From Proteles cristata cristata (taxonomy: Eukaryota > Chordata > Mammalia > Carnivora > Hyaenidae): a stretch of 64,000 bases of DNA. Below the pieces are notes generated by a model. It was not told where the DNA came from. It was given only the letters and a program-made list of their open reading frames with translations, and made no database searches. The translations under genes were made by a program, and so were the position numbers. Shown piece after piece: positions 34,934 to 46,278 of this stretch; the first letter of the stretch is position 1, and every line of letters starts with the position of its first letter. The stretch covers positions 372,001 to 436,000 of the forward strand of contig JAESUZ010000343.1 of assembly GCA_017311185.1 (NCBI GenBank), given 5' to 3'.

Positions 34934-35141
34934 GGGGGGGTTGGGTAACTCAATCTTTTGAGAGTCTGACTCTTGATTTGGGCTCAGGTCATAACCTCAT
35001 GGTTCATGGGTTAGAGCCCCTGTGCTTATGGTTTAGGAGTTCAGCACAAAGTCTGCTTAGGATTCTTGTTCCCACCCTCTCTCTGCTTCTCCCCCACTCA
35101 CTCTCTCTGTCTCTAAAAATAAATAAACACTTTAAAAAATA
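34934..35141 (+). mobile_element. CanSINE, full length
   Basis: Diverged head (GGTTGGGTAACTCAATCTTT), body, CT region and A-rich tail. AATCCAAATGAAT and AATCCACAGGAAT are probable duplications. Confidence 0.88.
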
Positions 35142-36504
35142 ATAAAATCCACAGGAATACAGAAATATTAAAGAGGAAGAACACCTTTTTAGGAGAAGGC
35201 AGATCTCCTTGTTTTCTGTGTGGACACAGACCTAGGTCACTGACTAAAAGGTAAACCATCGAAGAAGCACAATGCATCCTACTATTTTCTTTCAGTAAAA
35301 TGGAATATTTTATTTCATGGTTTTTCTCCATCCTGATGAATTCTCTTTATTTGTCATAAAAATTTTTTCTGAGATTCTGACAATAGTTTGTTAGTTTTAA
35401 TTTTCAGGAATGGTGTAAGTTTTTCAGCTTCAATAAGAAGTTAGAAGCTGAGTAAGTAGATGGGGCCAAAGCACTATTTCAAAATACAACTCCAGTGACT
35501 ACCCTTGAAGTTGCTTCTTTAACAAACTTCATAACATCTAATCCTTTATCATTCCAGATTCTTGTATCTCTTAATTCTTAACAGGTTCTGACTTCCCTTT
35601 CACTGAAAAGTAGATATGGCACAGTTAGCTGATAGAACTTCACACATCTTCTCATGTCCCACTTTGCTGTGAACTCAGATAAACCAAATCTATATACGAG
35701 TGAGGTATGGACTTCCTCCCCACAAAGCACCAGGGTCGTCCTTGACACCGGGCTTTTCATTGCCATATTTTTCTCTGCTTATTTTTGTTTTCTTTCAGTG
35801 GGGATTGAAATTTAATACATCTATATATCTATACATCAGTATCTGAGCTCATGTATAAAATATAACCACATACAACCTACCACTCTTCTTCCAAAATCTA
35901 ATTCCTTCCTGTTACTATCCTTGGAATTATCTGACAGCTGGTGCCATATTCTTCTCAGATTAACCCTCTATAATGTCACCAATTTTGTATCCTAGGAGGA
36001 TGAATTTGCAGCTCAGCATTAAATATTTCATCAGGTTATGTAAAACATAATCCATTGGGTTTAAAAGGGAACCGTTATTTCAAACTATCACGATGAACTG
36101 TCTGTACCTTATTTTCAGGAGACCATCAGGAGAAAATATTTTGCACAAAAATGATTGAAACAACTGCTGCTTTAGTCACTGTTATCTTCTCAGAGACGAC
36201 TGAAAGGTAATCATTTTTGTCATGTGAGAATACAGTGTTCTGTTCTAAATAGGTTAAGTACATGTGGTGACAGAACACAGAGGAAAGTCAGAATGGGAAA
36301 ACATGAATAGAAGATGGCTTAGCTTTGAGCCGTACAGCCTCATTTCACAAAAATAACCAATCAGTCTACACAGAAACTTTCTCTGACAAGTGGTGATCTG
36401 GTCAACCAAGTGTGAGTCTTTGAGTTAGTTCCCTGGGCTGCCAGACATTAGAACATCTCTGTTTTCATCTTCTCAATTCATAGTAATACTCATGCCAGAA
36501 AAGT
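35142..36504. other. Unannotated DNA
   Basis: No gene or repeat recognised. Frames at 35113-35331 and 35578-35766 (minus) are short and unsupported. Confidence 0.35.
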
Positions 36505-36615
36505 GGGTTCCATAAAGGTAGGTGCATGTCATTCTTATTCTCTGTTTTATACCTAGTTTTTAGCATAGTATCCAGCACTTACTTGGTCCTTAATCAATAA
36601 CCACTAAATCCTCCA
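36505..36615 (+). mobile_element. L2 3' end fragment
   Basis: TGGGTTCCATAAAGGTAGGT, TATCCAGCACTTACTTGGTC and CAATAACCACTAAATC follow the L2 3' terminal consensus (..CCATGAGGGCAGGG..CCTGGCACATAGTAGG..CAATAAAT..). Confidence 0.6.
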
Positions 36616-36699
36616 CTCATTCATTTAAGAAACATTGACTCTGCTATCAATGTGGAGGGAGTCAGGTAAGTTACTAATCATAAGGGCTATCACCAATTT

Positions 36700-37445
36700 A
36701 GTGAGCAGGGTAAAAAAGGAAACATAAATAAAGGTGGTTCGAATAATCTTCCATAATGGAGATAGGTCTTGACTGCCATAGGAGCACTAAGAAATGAACC
36801 ATTGATTCAGCTAAAAGAATTGTAAAATACACCCAAAGGAGATCAGAACTTGATCCTAAAGAATATCTGACATTTACCAGTTAGGAAAGAATGAGAAGGA
36901 TATAGCAGACTGAGGGAACTATACACTCAATGACCATAGTAATGAGTTTCTCATGCTCATGCATCACTGAAAGTTCCTTGTGGAACATAGCATATGGGTG
37001 AAGAATAACAGGAGAACATTCCAGTAAGGTGATCTTAGGCCAAATTGTGAAGGGATTTGAGTCTTCCACCAAGAAGCCTGGCTTTTATCCTGTAGGTAAT
37101 TAGAAACCATCAAAAGCTTTTAACAGGTTCAGAATTAGGGTATTGAAAGATGATCTTTATGTTGAATGGTTTAGTTTAGAAAGTAGCTTTAAAAAAGGCC
37201 AGTTAGAAAATCAGGCATTAAATCAGTCAGTAAGTAATGGGGATATATACAAATGCAATAGTAGAAATAGAAAATACATTGAAAACTTGGAAGATATTTA
37301 AAGGGAAGAATAGTTAGGGTTTGATGACTGAAAGATTATTTTGACTATATGCTAGACACTGTTCTAGACCCTAGAGATAAAACACAGAACAACACTGACA
37401 AGGTTTCCTGCTCTTGTGGAATTCATAATCTAACAGAGTAGAAAG
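36700..37445 (-). mobile_element. Two L2-like remnants
   Basis: One copy covers about 36700-37330 (CTGGCTTTTATCCTGTAGGT, CAAAAGCTTTTAACAGG). A second starts at about 37340 (CTAGACACTGTTCTAGACCC, AATTCATAATCTAACAGAG). Their order shows they are separate insertions or a rearranged one. Confidence 0.5.
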
Positions 37446-37454
37446 AGGCAGTGG

Positions 37455-37858
37455 ATAGTGATGCTTTTAGCTCCATTCTTCAGGTTCTACTCATCCAAAT
37501 TCCAGCTGCACAGAATGTTAATTGCTGATGCCTTGCAGCTATGGTCTTCACCTTGCATTGTCCTTACCCAAGTTTAAAGCCCCTCCCAGAGGAAGACTAT
37601 AGTTTAGGATTTGGCTGATAAAATCATATAAAATCCCAACTCTCACCACTTCTCTCAACTGAAAACAATGCCAAAGCTCTAAGCCTCCATAGGACCAACT
37701 AAAACCTTCACTGAAACCACATTACAGGTCAATTTCTCTCTTTTGCCCAGTCAGGCCTTCCTAACCCCCTTACATGTATATCTCTCAATCACCAATAAAC
37801 AATTTTCATACAGTTGTTCACCTTGAAGTCTATTTTTAGGCAACCCAACTGAAGACAG
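37455..37858 (+). mobile_element. ERVL-like LTR
   Basis: A roughly 400-bp block begins near TGATGCTTTTAGC and ends at CCAACTGAAGACA. It contains a TATA-like ATCATATAAAAT (about 37623-37634) and a polyadenylation signal CAATAAAC (about 37792). A candidate primer-binding site (TGGTCTTAGGAATCC) lies just downstream at about 37872. The order promoter, polyA signal, 3' end, then primer site fits a 5' LTR. No matching 3' LTR was found in the window. Confidence 0.5.
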
Positions 37859-40260
37859 TCAGTGCACTGAGTGGTCTTAGGAATCCAACTTTAAAATAGA
37901 ATTTGGAAAATGGATTATTTGCCAGAATTGGGTAATAAGAATCTCAATGCGAGTGGTGAATAGGGTAGATAGACCCTGGCTTGCTATAATGGTATAATTA
38001 TCAAAACCATTGCCAGTTGGTATTTGACATGAGACACAAGTGGCAGAAGGCACACTACATGATAACATATTTGTGGTACTTAAGAAATAATAAAGAAACA
38101 GTATAAGAACAGTGAAATTAGGTGGCTATTACTGAACACCATTGATTCATTAGAAAGATATAATGACAGGGAATTGATAATTAATCATCAATTCAAGACA
38201 AAATGTGAAAGCCATGTGCCAGACTTCTTGGTTGTATTTAAAATTCCTAACATCCTGAAGCTGGAGGTGGAAGAGAGTTGAAATCTTGATGCTGGACTTA
38301 ATCCAAGTATAGCAGAATTTTGGCAAAGGAAGGATTCTCAGCTCTGAAAGTTCTCTTACTCCAAGGACAAAACCCTAGTATGGAAGAACAAGACATTAGA
38401 ATTTACAATGGGAATATCTATGAGAACGAAGTGGAGAATATTGAACAACCATGATCTTCTGAACCCACTGGATCTGCACACAGGGCCCATTCATCCTCAT
38501 TGGTCACTCACTAAGTGGCCCCTTCCTGCTTGAAGATCATGCTGAGGCTTCAGATGAGGCAGGTGTCTTATAAAACAATGTTTCTCCCACCTAGGATCTG
38601 TACCTCCTGCTGACAATTACACTAATAAGGGTCAAATCTGAACAAAGATGTGCTGTTCCTGCTATGGGAGGAAAAGAAATGCAAGAATCTAGCATAAACA
38701 ATGGCAAGAGCTGAAATACTATACATGAAACTGGACCTTGAGGATGTTGGATACTAACCATAAACTGACCCATGAAGGTGCTAGATACTGAACATGAACT
38801 GGACTCTAAGGGTGCTGGGCAAAAAAAAAAAAAAAAAATCTACATAAGGAAGAGTTCATGTGATGGGGACACTCTCTAATGAAAACACCCTGGTGAGGAC
38901 CTCAGGAGAAAATGTAGGTGTGTGGCAAAGACAATTAGCAGTTCAGATCACATTTTCCAAGCTTCTGAATGAAGTGGAAATTCCAGAATTGGTATGAAAG
39001 TTCATGGAACACAGGATCCAAAAGCTCAGAAAAATGATGTGTTCAGTTGGAAAACCTACCAGATAACCATATTGTTCAGAAGGTCCTGAAGGACATTGCA
39101 TATACCGAAGCATATAAGGAATATGTTGGTGAGAAAGGCACCAGCGTCCCTGACAAGTTCACTATGGCTTTTAGGTTTAGGCCAGTAGTTACAGTAGAAA
39201 AGGTCAGTGCAGGACAGGTTTACCTGATAGTGAGGAGGGTCATAGGACCTGGAAAAACAGAGACCAAACAGTGGCACTTAACAATCAGAAGTAAGAGGTG
39301 CGGAATTGCTGCAACTAGTATCAAGGTCAGGGTGGCCACCAGGAGCGCTGACACACAAAATTCTGTCATGATGGTGAATGGACCACAGTGATCCTTGGGC
39401 CAGGATGTATGGGCAGCCAGTAAGGAATTGCTTAATTTTTACAATGCAAAAAGATCCAGACGGATGATCATGAGGCTGAAGGCGATTACTCCAATGAAGG
39501 GTCATGATATCCTTGCTCAGATTTTAGATATGGTCTTTTCCCAGACCCTGAACTCTGGATTAAGAAGAAGCAAAGTCCCTATGGTAAAAGAGACACCTCA
39601 GCAAGCACAGATAGTAATAATTTTCCTATTTTCACCACCATGGACACCTATGACTATTTATTTGGAAAACTATGCATGATGAAAAAGGGCAAACCTAGAC
39701 CTTCCACGGATTGATGAACAACACAGAGTCCAAATTAACATTAATATTTAGAGGTATAAGATGTTGTCATGGACTCCTTTTACAAGAGTGAACAATGGAA
39801 GCTTGAAGTAAATTGAGTTCTGGCTACTAGTAAATGAATCTGGCTCATAGTGGGTCCACATGTTCCATAGACAATCCCTGATGGTCGTATCCCTGGTCCC
39901 CGAATGTGTGATTGGAATGCTTAATTTAGTTAGCAGAACTCTCACATTGGGTTGTGGGTCTTTTGTCACAAGAACTATTGTAATAAAGGAAACCAAGTCA
40001 CAAGTTTCTTTGCCTGTCCCCCAGGCAAGATTAACTGGAAAATACTACTACATACGTGGGGAATGGCAGAGCTTAGTGGCACCCTCAAAACCTTAAATAC
40101 AGGAGTGCTGGTCAACCTGGAGGTTATTGGTTATCCTAGAAAAGGCACTTTAAAAGGAACCATGAACATTAAACAGAGAGTGAGCATAGGCAACTTCTTA
40201 TGGGAGATTTGCTGTAATAGCAAGCAGAAAAAATGGCTTAGATGTGGGTTGTAAGGGAAA
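37859..40260 (+). pseudogene. Decayed class III (ERVL-like) provirus interior
   Basis: Downstream of the LTR is a degraded leader and coding region. Three blocks share one frame but are separated by stops (39047-39391, 39395-39679, 39860-40096). The last contains an ordered segment like the protease-to-reverse-transcriptase junction of ERVL pol (short motifs VPECVIGM and KYYYIRGEW). Reading then shifts to another frame (39952-40254), where similarity continues as AELSGTLKTLNTGVLV. RT, RNase H, integrase and 3' LTR are missing. The earlier blocks are probably gag C-terminus or protease. The element carries several stops and at least one frameshift and cannot encode virus proteins. The pol assignment is moderately sure and the gag assignment is weak. 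Confidence 0.55.
38724..38838. repeat. Three imperfect ~34-bp repeats followed by A18
   Basis: CATGAAACTGGACCTTGAGG, CATAAACTGACCCATGAAGG and CATGAACTGGACTCTAAGGG each begin a unit with a GTTGGATACTAAC-like second half. A run of 18 A follows at 38821-38838. The repeat lies in the presumed proviral leader. Confidence 0.75.
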
Positions 40261-40747
40261 GAAAAGAAAAAGATAAAAGTCTCCAACTTGTTGGGTTAAG
40301 TTTGTATTAACACTCCTAATCAAGATTAAAAATAGATATGGAATAATGGTTTTGGAGATTTGGAAAAAGAAGATGGGTTTACTTTGGAGCCTAGCAGGCC
40401 CAAATATAGAACTCCTTAACTCAGGCAAGCCAGAATCAGGGACCATGGATCTCTAAACAAGGTCAATACCTCAAGGACTAAAATAGGTGTGTGAGAGACT
40501 GGGCTTTCCCATACAAGAGTGTGGTCCAAGGGATTCAAAGACTGTGACAAATGATATCGATATCTTGGGCCAAGCATATTTGGGCAGGGGTGGCGGGAGA
40601 GAATTCCAAAAGGTTGAACAGAAACAAGAAGAAATAGAGCAAACTGTCATCAGAAACAAGGTAAGAAACACAGATTGATTTGGGAGGCAAAGCAGTGATT
40701 ATCTCTTACAAAATGGTGCCAGAAATGTTAATGGCTGGAACATGGGA
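40261..40747. other. Unannotated DNA downstream of the provirus remnant
   Basis: No recognised family. It may be further decayed proviral sequence. Ends at a 13-bp direct repeat. Confidence 0.3.
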
Positions 40748-40803
40748 AGGATGGAGTATTGTTTAACTGACTGAGCCATCCAGGCACCGCAGGATGGAGT
40801 ATT
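40748..40803 (-). mobile_element. 30-bp CanSINE head between 13-bp direct repeats
   Basis: AGGATGGAGTATT occurs exactly at 40748-40760 and 40791-40803. Between them are only the first 30 bases of a CanSINE on minus (plus 40761-40790, ending GAGCCATCCAGGCACCGC). There is no body, CT region or A tail. Confidence 0.92.
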
Positions 40804-41589
40804 ATTAAGGGCAGAGACTTGGGGAAATACAATCATTTCACGATACACAAATACATTTTAATTATCATTACTTCCTATCAGCTTTTCATTCTACTGTTCT
40901 TATTAATTTTGGTCTGTTTAAAGTCCTACTTAGCCCTTGGGATTTTTCCATCATTTTGGTGCATCCCTATCTTTTTCCTGGAGGCAGACATGAGATTGGG
41001 GTTGGCATCCAGAGACATAGTTAGAGTGACGAGAGACTGTCACCCATCTTGTCTGAGATGCACAGAGAATTTAGAATGTGCACAGATCTTTGGAAATATA
41101 ATGGGCTCCATATTGATTATAATGAGACTGAATACCTGGCTAAAGGGAGATGTAAGCTTAAAACTCAAGAGATGTATTCAACAAAAGTAAAAGTTACTAT
41201 TTCCTGAATATTTCCTATTATGCTCTTTCTCCCTTCTCTCCTTTTGTGCTTGCTTGAATTCTCCTTTAGGTACAGAAGTTAGATAATGAGTAAAGCCCAG
41301 AAAAAGCAACATAAATCAAAGAAGTGAAGTTAATCTACATCATAATGAGCTTGGAGAATAAAATAGAAAAATTAGGTGGGCTGAATGGTGAGACAAGTTT
41401 TTGAGAATTTAGAGTTAAGAGTGGAAAATGGAGTGTTTTGAGGAGCAAATACTATCTGCTACAAGATCCCCAAAGGTGCAAAAACAGAGACATTATTTTA
41501 ACCTGTGTTGTGTGTAAGCAACGTTCTCAGTTTATGCAGTTCATTGAGAGGTTATTTAAATAACAGAATAATTTTAGTTATCTAAGCTA
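40804..41589. other. Unannotated DNA
   Basis: The plus frame at 40819-41190 (123 codons, hydrophobic N-terminal third) has no recognised domain and lies in AT-rich DNA, so it is treated as chance. Confidence 0.35.
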
Positions 41590-41737
41590 ATTGAATACAT
41601 GTTTATTTTATTTTATTTTATTTTATTTTATTTTATTTTTTTACAAATAGTTTATTGTCAAGTTGATTTCCATATAACACCCAGTGCTTATCCCCACAAG
41701 TGCCCTCCTCCATGGCCATTGAATACATGTTTATTTT
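41590..41737 (-). mobile_element. Very short L1 3' end (108 bp) with 20-bp TSD
   Basis: ATTGAATACATGTTTATTTT is exact at 41590-41609 and 41718-41737. The insert (41610-41717) is a (TTTTA)n tail and about 75 bp of the L1 3' end on minus (CAAATAGTTTATTGTCAAGT onward). It sits at the tail side of the SINE that follows. Confidence 0.93.
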
Positions 41738-41944
41738 TTAATGTGTATTTATTTATTTTTGAGAGAAAGTGAGAGAGAGAGAGTGAGAGTGCATGTGCGA
41801 ACAGAGGAGGGGCAGAGAGAGAGGGAGTTCACTGACAGCACAGAGCTGGACACAGGGCTCAATCTCATTAACAGTGAGAGGATGACCTGAGCCTAGATCA
41901 AGATTCAGATCGGATGCTTAACGGACTGAGCCACCCACTTGCCC
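41738..41944 (-). mobile_element. CanSINE, diverged
   Basis: A-rich tail, AG-rich region, a shortened body (the AGGCTCCAGGCTCTGAGC segment is missing) and head (GAGCCACCCACTTGCCC). Confidence 0.88.
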
Positions 41945-43381
41945 TTTGACTACCTTTTTAAAAATTTCAACTTGCTAAACAAGTCTGCAAAGGGTCTTTA
42001 TTTTATTGCATTTATTTTTATTTTTAAGAATACATATTAAATGTTTGCATAAGCATATACAGTACTGGATTCTTTGTATGACCACTTTATGCTAAGTGTT
42101 ATTCTTGTGATTTTCATGTCCAATTGATTCTCATGTTACCACTGAAGAGTACTGCTTTAATTGGGAGCTATTAAGGGAAGGACAAAAATAAATTAGTACA
42201 ACAGAACTGGACGTAATCTATAACACTGCATTTGTGCCAGGTGAAGTACAAATGCAATTAAAGTGCCTTACATAAATAGAAGTTTCACACGAGCTTGAAA
42301 AGAAAAAACTGGATGAGAAAATGAATTTCTATACCTTCCATAGTAGAATGACATCGAAATTAAAGGGTTCATGTCTTACCATCTTTACCATACGTATCTT
42401 TGAAGTACGGATACAATGGTGTCATCAAATCAATGTACTTACCACAGTAAGTCAGTGATGCTAATTTTAAATATATTATTTTAAAAGTTTGTTTACAAGT
42501 TAATATTTTCTACTTTTTTAAGATATCGATTCATGTCTGAATATATTTAAGTAACGCTTTCATTAACATAACTTCCATCACTATGAATGGCAAAAAAGAA
42601 TTTTGCCTCTACAAGTGGTCCACTTTTACTAAATTTGAAAAACACTTGAATGCAAGTAGCCATAGGCAGAGTTCGATGAAAAAGTGCTTTGAGAAGGGCA
42701 CAGGCCACAGGGTGCAGCTGGCAAAAAGGGGAAAAGACACCAGAGTAGTTCTAGAGTGAGGTAGAATATTCGAGAACTGTCTATCAAATTTATAGACATG
42801 TTTCTCATATCTAGGTTTTTAAATTTAAAATATCTCAGAGTTTTAATTCAATAATATCCATTTATGTCTATGCAATTTTCCTTATATCATAAATTTATTT
42901 AGGCACCCCAAATCATTTGCGTTTTCTGGGCTGAAAAGTGACATGATAAATGTATTATAATGTTGTTTGGCAACTGGAACATTTCAATTTAAACATTCAT
43001 GAGTCCATAATTTTAAATCACATCAAGCAACAAAAATTGTATTGCTACATAATCAATTCTTTTTCAGTCATTTCTATTTATTCTTGAAAACTATTTGCTT
43101 CCCTTTAACTCTTAATTAATTTGTCACTTGTCTGATGTGAATTTTTGAGTAATTACAGAGTTCAGGTTTTTAGTCTGGTTGGAATTACAATAGCATTTTG
43201 TCTCTACCCGTCCTGACTTATTACTTGTCACTGTGCTCTCTCCTGTACAAACCAAGCTTGAGCCAAATTGAAACTGTGCCATTTTATGAATAGCATATGA
43301 TCTCTCTAATCTTAAAAATGACTTTCAAATGTTCACACTATTGAGTCCATCCCATTGAGGAGCTTTTTTCCAGGACTTAGA
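41945..43381. other. Unannotated AT-rich DNA
   Basis: No gene, RNA or repeat recognised in 1.4 kb. No open frame of note on either strand. Confidence 0.35.
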
Positions 43382-43383
43382 TA

Positions 43384-43573
43384 GGGTGCCGGATTCAGCA
43401 AATAGAAATACAAAGCACTCCTTTAAATTTGAATTGCAGGTAAACAAGAAGTTGTTTCTTACTATAAGAATAGGCTCTATATTGCATAGAACATACTTAT
43501 AATAAAAAATTATTTGTTGTTTACCTGTAATTTCAAACTTTACTGCATAGCCATATTTTATCTGGAAACCCTG
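43384..43573. mobile_element. Palindromic MITE (MER53-like DNA transposon)
   Basis: The 190-bp element is a near full-length inverted repeat. The left arm GGGTGCCGGATTCAGCAAAT...GCAGGTAAACAAGAAG corresponds to the reverse complement of the right arm CTTTACTGCATAGC...TATCTGGAAACCCTG. It is flanked by TA on both sides (43382-43383 and 43574-43575), as for mariner-type target duplications. Non-coding, non-autonomous. Confidence 0.82.
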
Positions 43574-43575
43574 TA

Positions 43576-44548
43576 TCTAGGAGGACTCTCAATAATATAG
43601 CTTTTAATTTTTTATAAAGCATACCTTTTCTCTCTACCATGGCTGAAAAAAAAAGAAAGATAGTCATACAGAAAAGCAAGACAATGGACTTAGACCTAGT
43701 CTGGCAGCCTTTGGTGTGACATCAAGTCCTTTCTCTCTGCTGATATGCTGAATCCCCTTCTCAAATTAATTTCCTAGACTGCACTGGCATGTTGCTTAAT
43801 TTTCTCTTTCTAGATTCACAGACTTCTAACCCACTGTTAGGCTCCTATGGATGAGATCTGACTCATATCTGACATCCCCTCTGGAGTAGGTTTGGAAGGA
43901 GAGCACTCCATCTCAAACTCAGGTTCCTGGGATCAGGACTAGTGATCATGGTAATGAGTGGGGCTCATCAGTATGGCAAAATGGTAGCCAGAGTCCAAGT
44001 CCTGGGTGAGACTGGGCCTGCCAAGTGTCCATATGAAGCATAAAGTTCAAGAGAAGATGGAGAAAATAATGGGAGAAAAAAAGGGAAGCATTAAACAAAA
44101 TAATCTGTAAGACAAGAGAGCAGGGAAAAGGAGAGTCTGTGGAGTATTTAGAGTAAAAGTCATTCTCAAGGAGAAAGTAGTTAAGAGGGCCAAGCTTATT
44201 TAGATAATTCACCTTCCAGCTTTGGATGCCCAAAGACAATGAAGTTCTATCTTCAGTCGATCTTCTCTTCCGCTGTTCCCTGATCTCAAAGTCCTAAGTC
44301 CACTTGGACTAATAAAATTCTAAGACCAGTCCTATCCAGATTCTTTACTCATCCGCCTACCCAGATGTCCTCATTGTACTTAACTCTCCAAGATCTCTCC
44401 CCCTGCCCCAGGTCCACATCCACTTGGTCCGCATGGTTTATCATATGAATAGAAATGAGTCATGGCTTTGTACTATGTTAAAGGTCACCACCATCTACTA
44501 GGTAGCAGCTACCTATATTCAAACTATAGTGCCTAAGAAGTCACAATG
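43576..44548. other. Unannotated DNA
   Basis: No gene or repeat recognised. The minus frame at 43946-44239 lacks a domain. Confidence 0.35.
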
Positions 44549-44745
44549 AGGGGCATCTGGGTGGCTCACTTGGTTGAGTGTCTGACTTCAGCTCAGGTCA
44601 TGATCGAGTGGTTGGTGAGTTCGAACCTCACATCAGGCCTCACTGCTGTTAGAGTGGAGCTTGCTTCAGATCCTCTGCCTTCCCCTCTCCGCCCTTCCCA
44701 CTCTTGCACACTTTTGAAAATAAATATAATATTCAAAAAAAGAAA
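44549..44745 (+). mobile_element. CanSINE, full length
   Basis: Head GGGGCATCTGGGTGGCTCAC, B-box region GAGTTCGAACC, body, CT region and A-rich tail. AGAAGTCACAATGA and AGAAATCACGACCA are possible diverged duplications. Confidence 0.9.
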
Positions 44746-44953
44746 GAAATCACGACCAGATTCTAACATAGTGTCCTTAATGCTTTCATCCAATGTCTCT
44801 GAAAATAAATTTATAAGCTGTGCACTCACTCCAATAGCAAGGCATCTAAATAGTGATTCTAATCAACCAATAGGAAAAAAAATGGGGTAGAAAAGTCTTG
44901 GTGAAAGTGACTTCTGTTTCTTATAACAGACTGAAAATAACTAGTAAACTTAA

Positions 44954-45066
44954 AATATATATATATACATTACATATAAGTATATATGTATATATGTGTG
45001 TCTATACATGTGTTTATCTATCATCTTTCTATTATTTATCTATCTATCAATCTACCTACCTACCTA
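44954..45066. repeat. (TA/TG)n and (TATC)n compound microsatellite
   Basis: ATATAT/GTATAT units are followed by TATCTATC and CTACCTACC units. Confidence 0.92.
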
Positions 45067-45370
45067 TCAATCTGTCTCACTGGCTTGAAAGCATTAGGAA
45101 GCTAGAAAAATGAGGAAAAATTTCCAGAGTAAGATGTGGGAGAAAATGGACTCCAGATGTGTGTAGTAACATTTGGGGCTACTTTTGCACTCGTCGCACT
45201 TGCCAGTTCTAGAGAACTATCTGAGAAGTGGAGAAATGCTTTGAACAACTCAAATGGTGAGGAAGGTAACATTTAAAGTGCCATATATTGGTTGGGAAAC
45301 CAAAGAATTGTACCTAAGAATGAAAGGTGAACTAGAATTAATTAGCCAAGGTTCAAAAAGCCTACAGCCT

Positions 45371-45585
45371 GGGGCGCCAGGGTGGCTTAGTCGGTTAAGT
45401 GTCAGACTTTCACTTAGGTCATGATCTCGTGGTTCATGAATTCGAGCCCCACGTCCAGCTCTGTGCTGACTGCCAGCTCAGAGCCTGGAGCCTATTTCAG
45501 AGTCTGTGTCTACCTCTCTCTGACCCTCCCCTGCTCATGCTGTCTCTCTCTCTCTCTCTCCTAGAAATAAATAAAAATATTTTTT
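45371..45585 (+). mobile_element. CanSINE, young, diagnostic-variant subfamily
   Basis: Full length from GGGGCGCCAGGGTGGCTTAG to CTAGAAATAAATAAAAATAT. A box (GTGGCTTAGTCGG) and B box (ATTCGAGCCCC) are intact-looking. It is flanked by exact AAAAAGCCTACAGCCT (45355-45370 and 45586-45601). It shares linked variants with the copies at 15805 and 58431. Confidence 0.96.
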
Positions 45586-46066
45586 AAAAAGCCTACAGCC
45601 TTATTATTTCCTCATCTGAGTGGCCCAGAAAAATCTCAGTTTTAGAAAGTAGATTAAAGTGATCATCACCTAAAAAAATAAATAATTAAAAATTAAAAAA
45701 AAATAAAGTGACCCCAGATTGCTTGCAACCCTGTGAGCTGTAGATGTAAATAAAAGTCCTCTCTGATAAAAGATAACATCATCTGTAGTAGATTATTAGT
45801 ACTTTTCACTCATATTTTTAATTCTCTTTTAGACACAGGAAAAGATTGCACATTTTCACCCACTTGAATTTGGGGGTATCCATGTGATTTTCCTGGGCAA
45901 TGAAGTATTTAAAAGCCAGTACAAAATTCTCCAGTGTCTCTTGCTGGTCTTATAGATGTGGCCAAGAAGGATAAAATAAAAGAAAGAATCTCTCAGTGGG
46001 CAAAGCCACAGATGGCAAGGAACAATGGATTTGGGAAGCCTTCACAAGGAGAGAGGGGTGTTGCAA

Positions 46067-46278
46067 GATGCTTGAGTGGCTCAGTTGGTTAAACATCTGG
46101 CTCTTGATTTTGGCTCAGGTCATGATCTTATGGTTTGGTTTGTGAGTTCGAGTCTCGTGTCTGGCTCTGTGCTGACAGCATGGAGCTTGCTTGAGATTTT
46201 GTCTCTCTCTCTCTCTGCCCCTCCCCCTTTGCATGCTTTCTCTCATTCTCTCAAAAATAAAGGAACATTTTTTGAAAA
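46067..46278 (+). mobile_element. CanSINE, full length
   Basis: Head GATGCTTGAGTGGCTCAGTT, cat-type body with GTGCTGACAGCATGGAG, CT region and A-rich tail. Confidence 0.92.

Noticed and set aside
38900..39400. Endogenous copy of a non-retroviral RNA virus gene
   Set aside because: The frame is shared with downstream ERVL-like pol blocks and an LTR lies upstream on the same strand, so a retroviral origin fits better.
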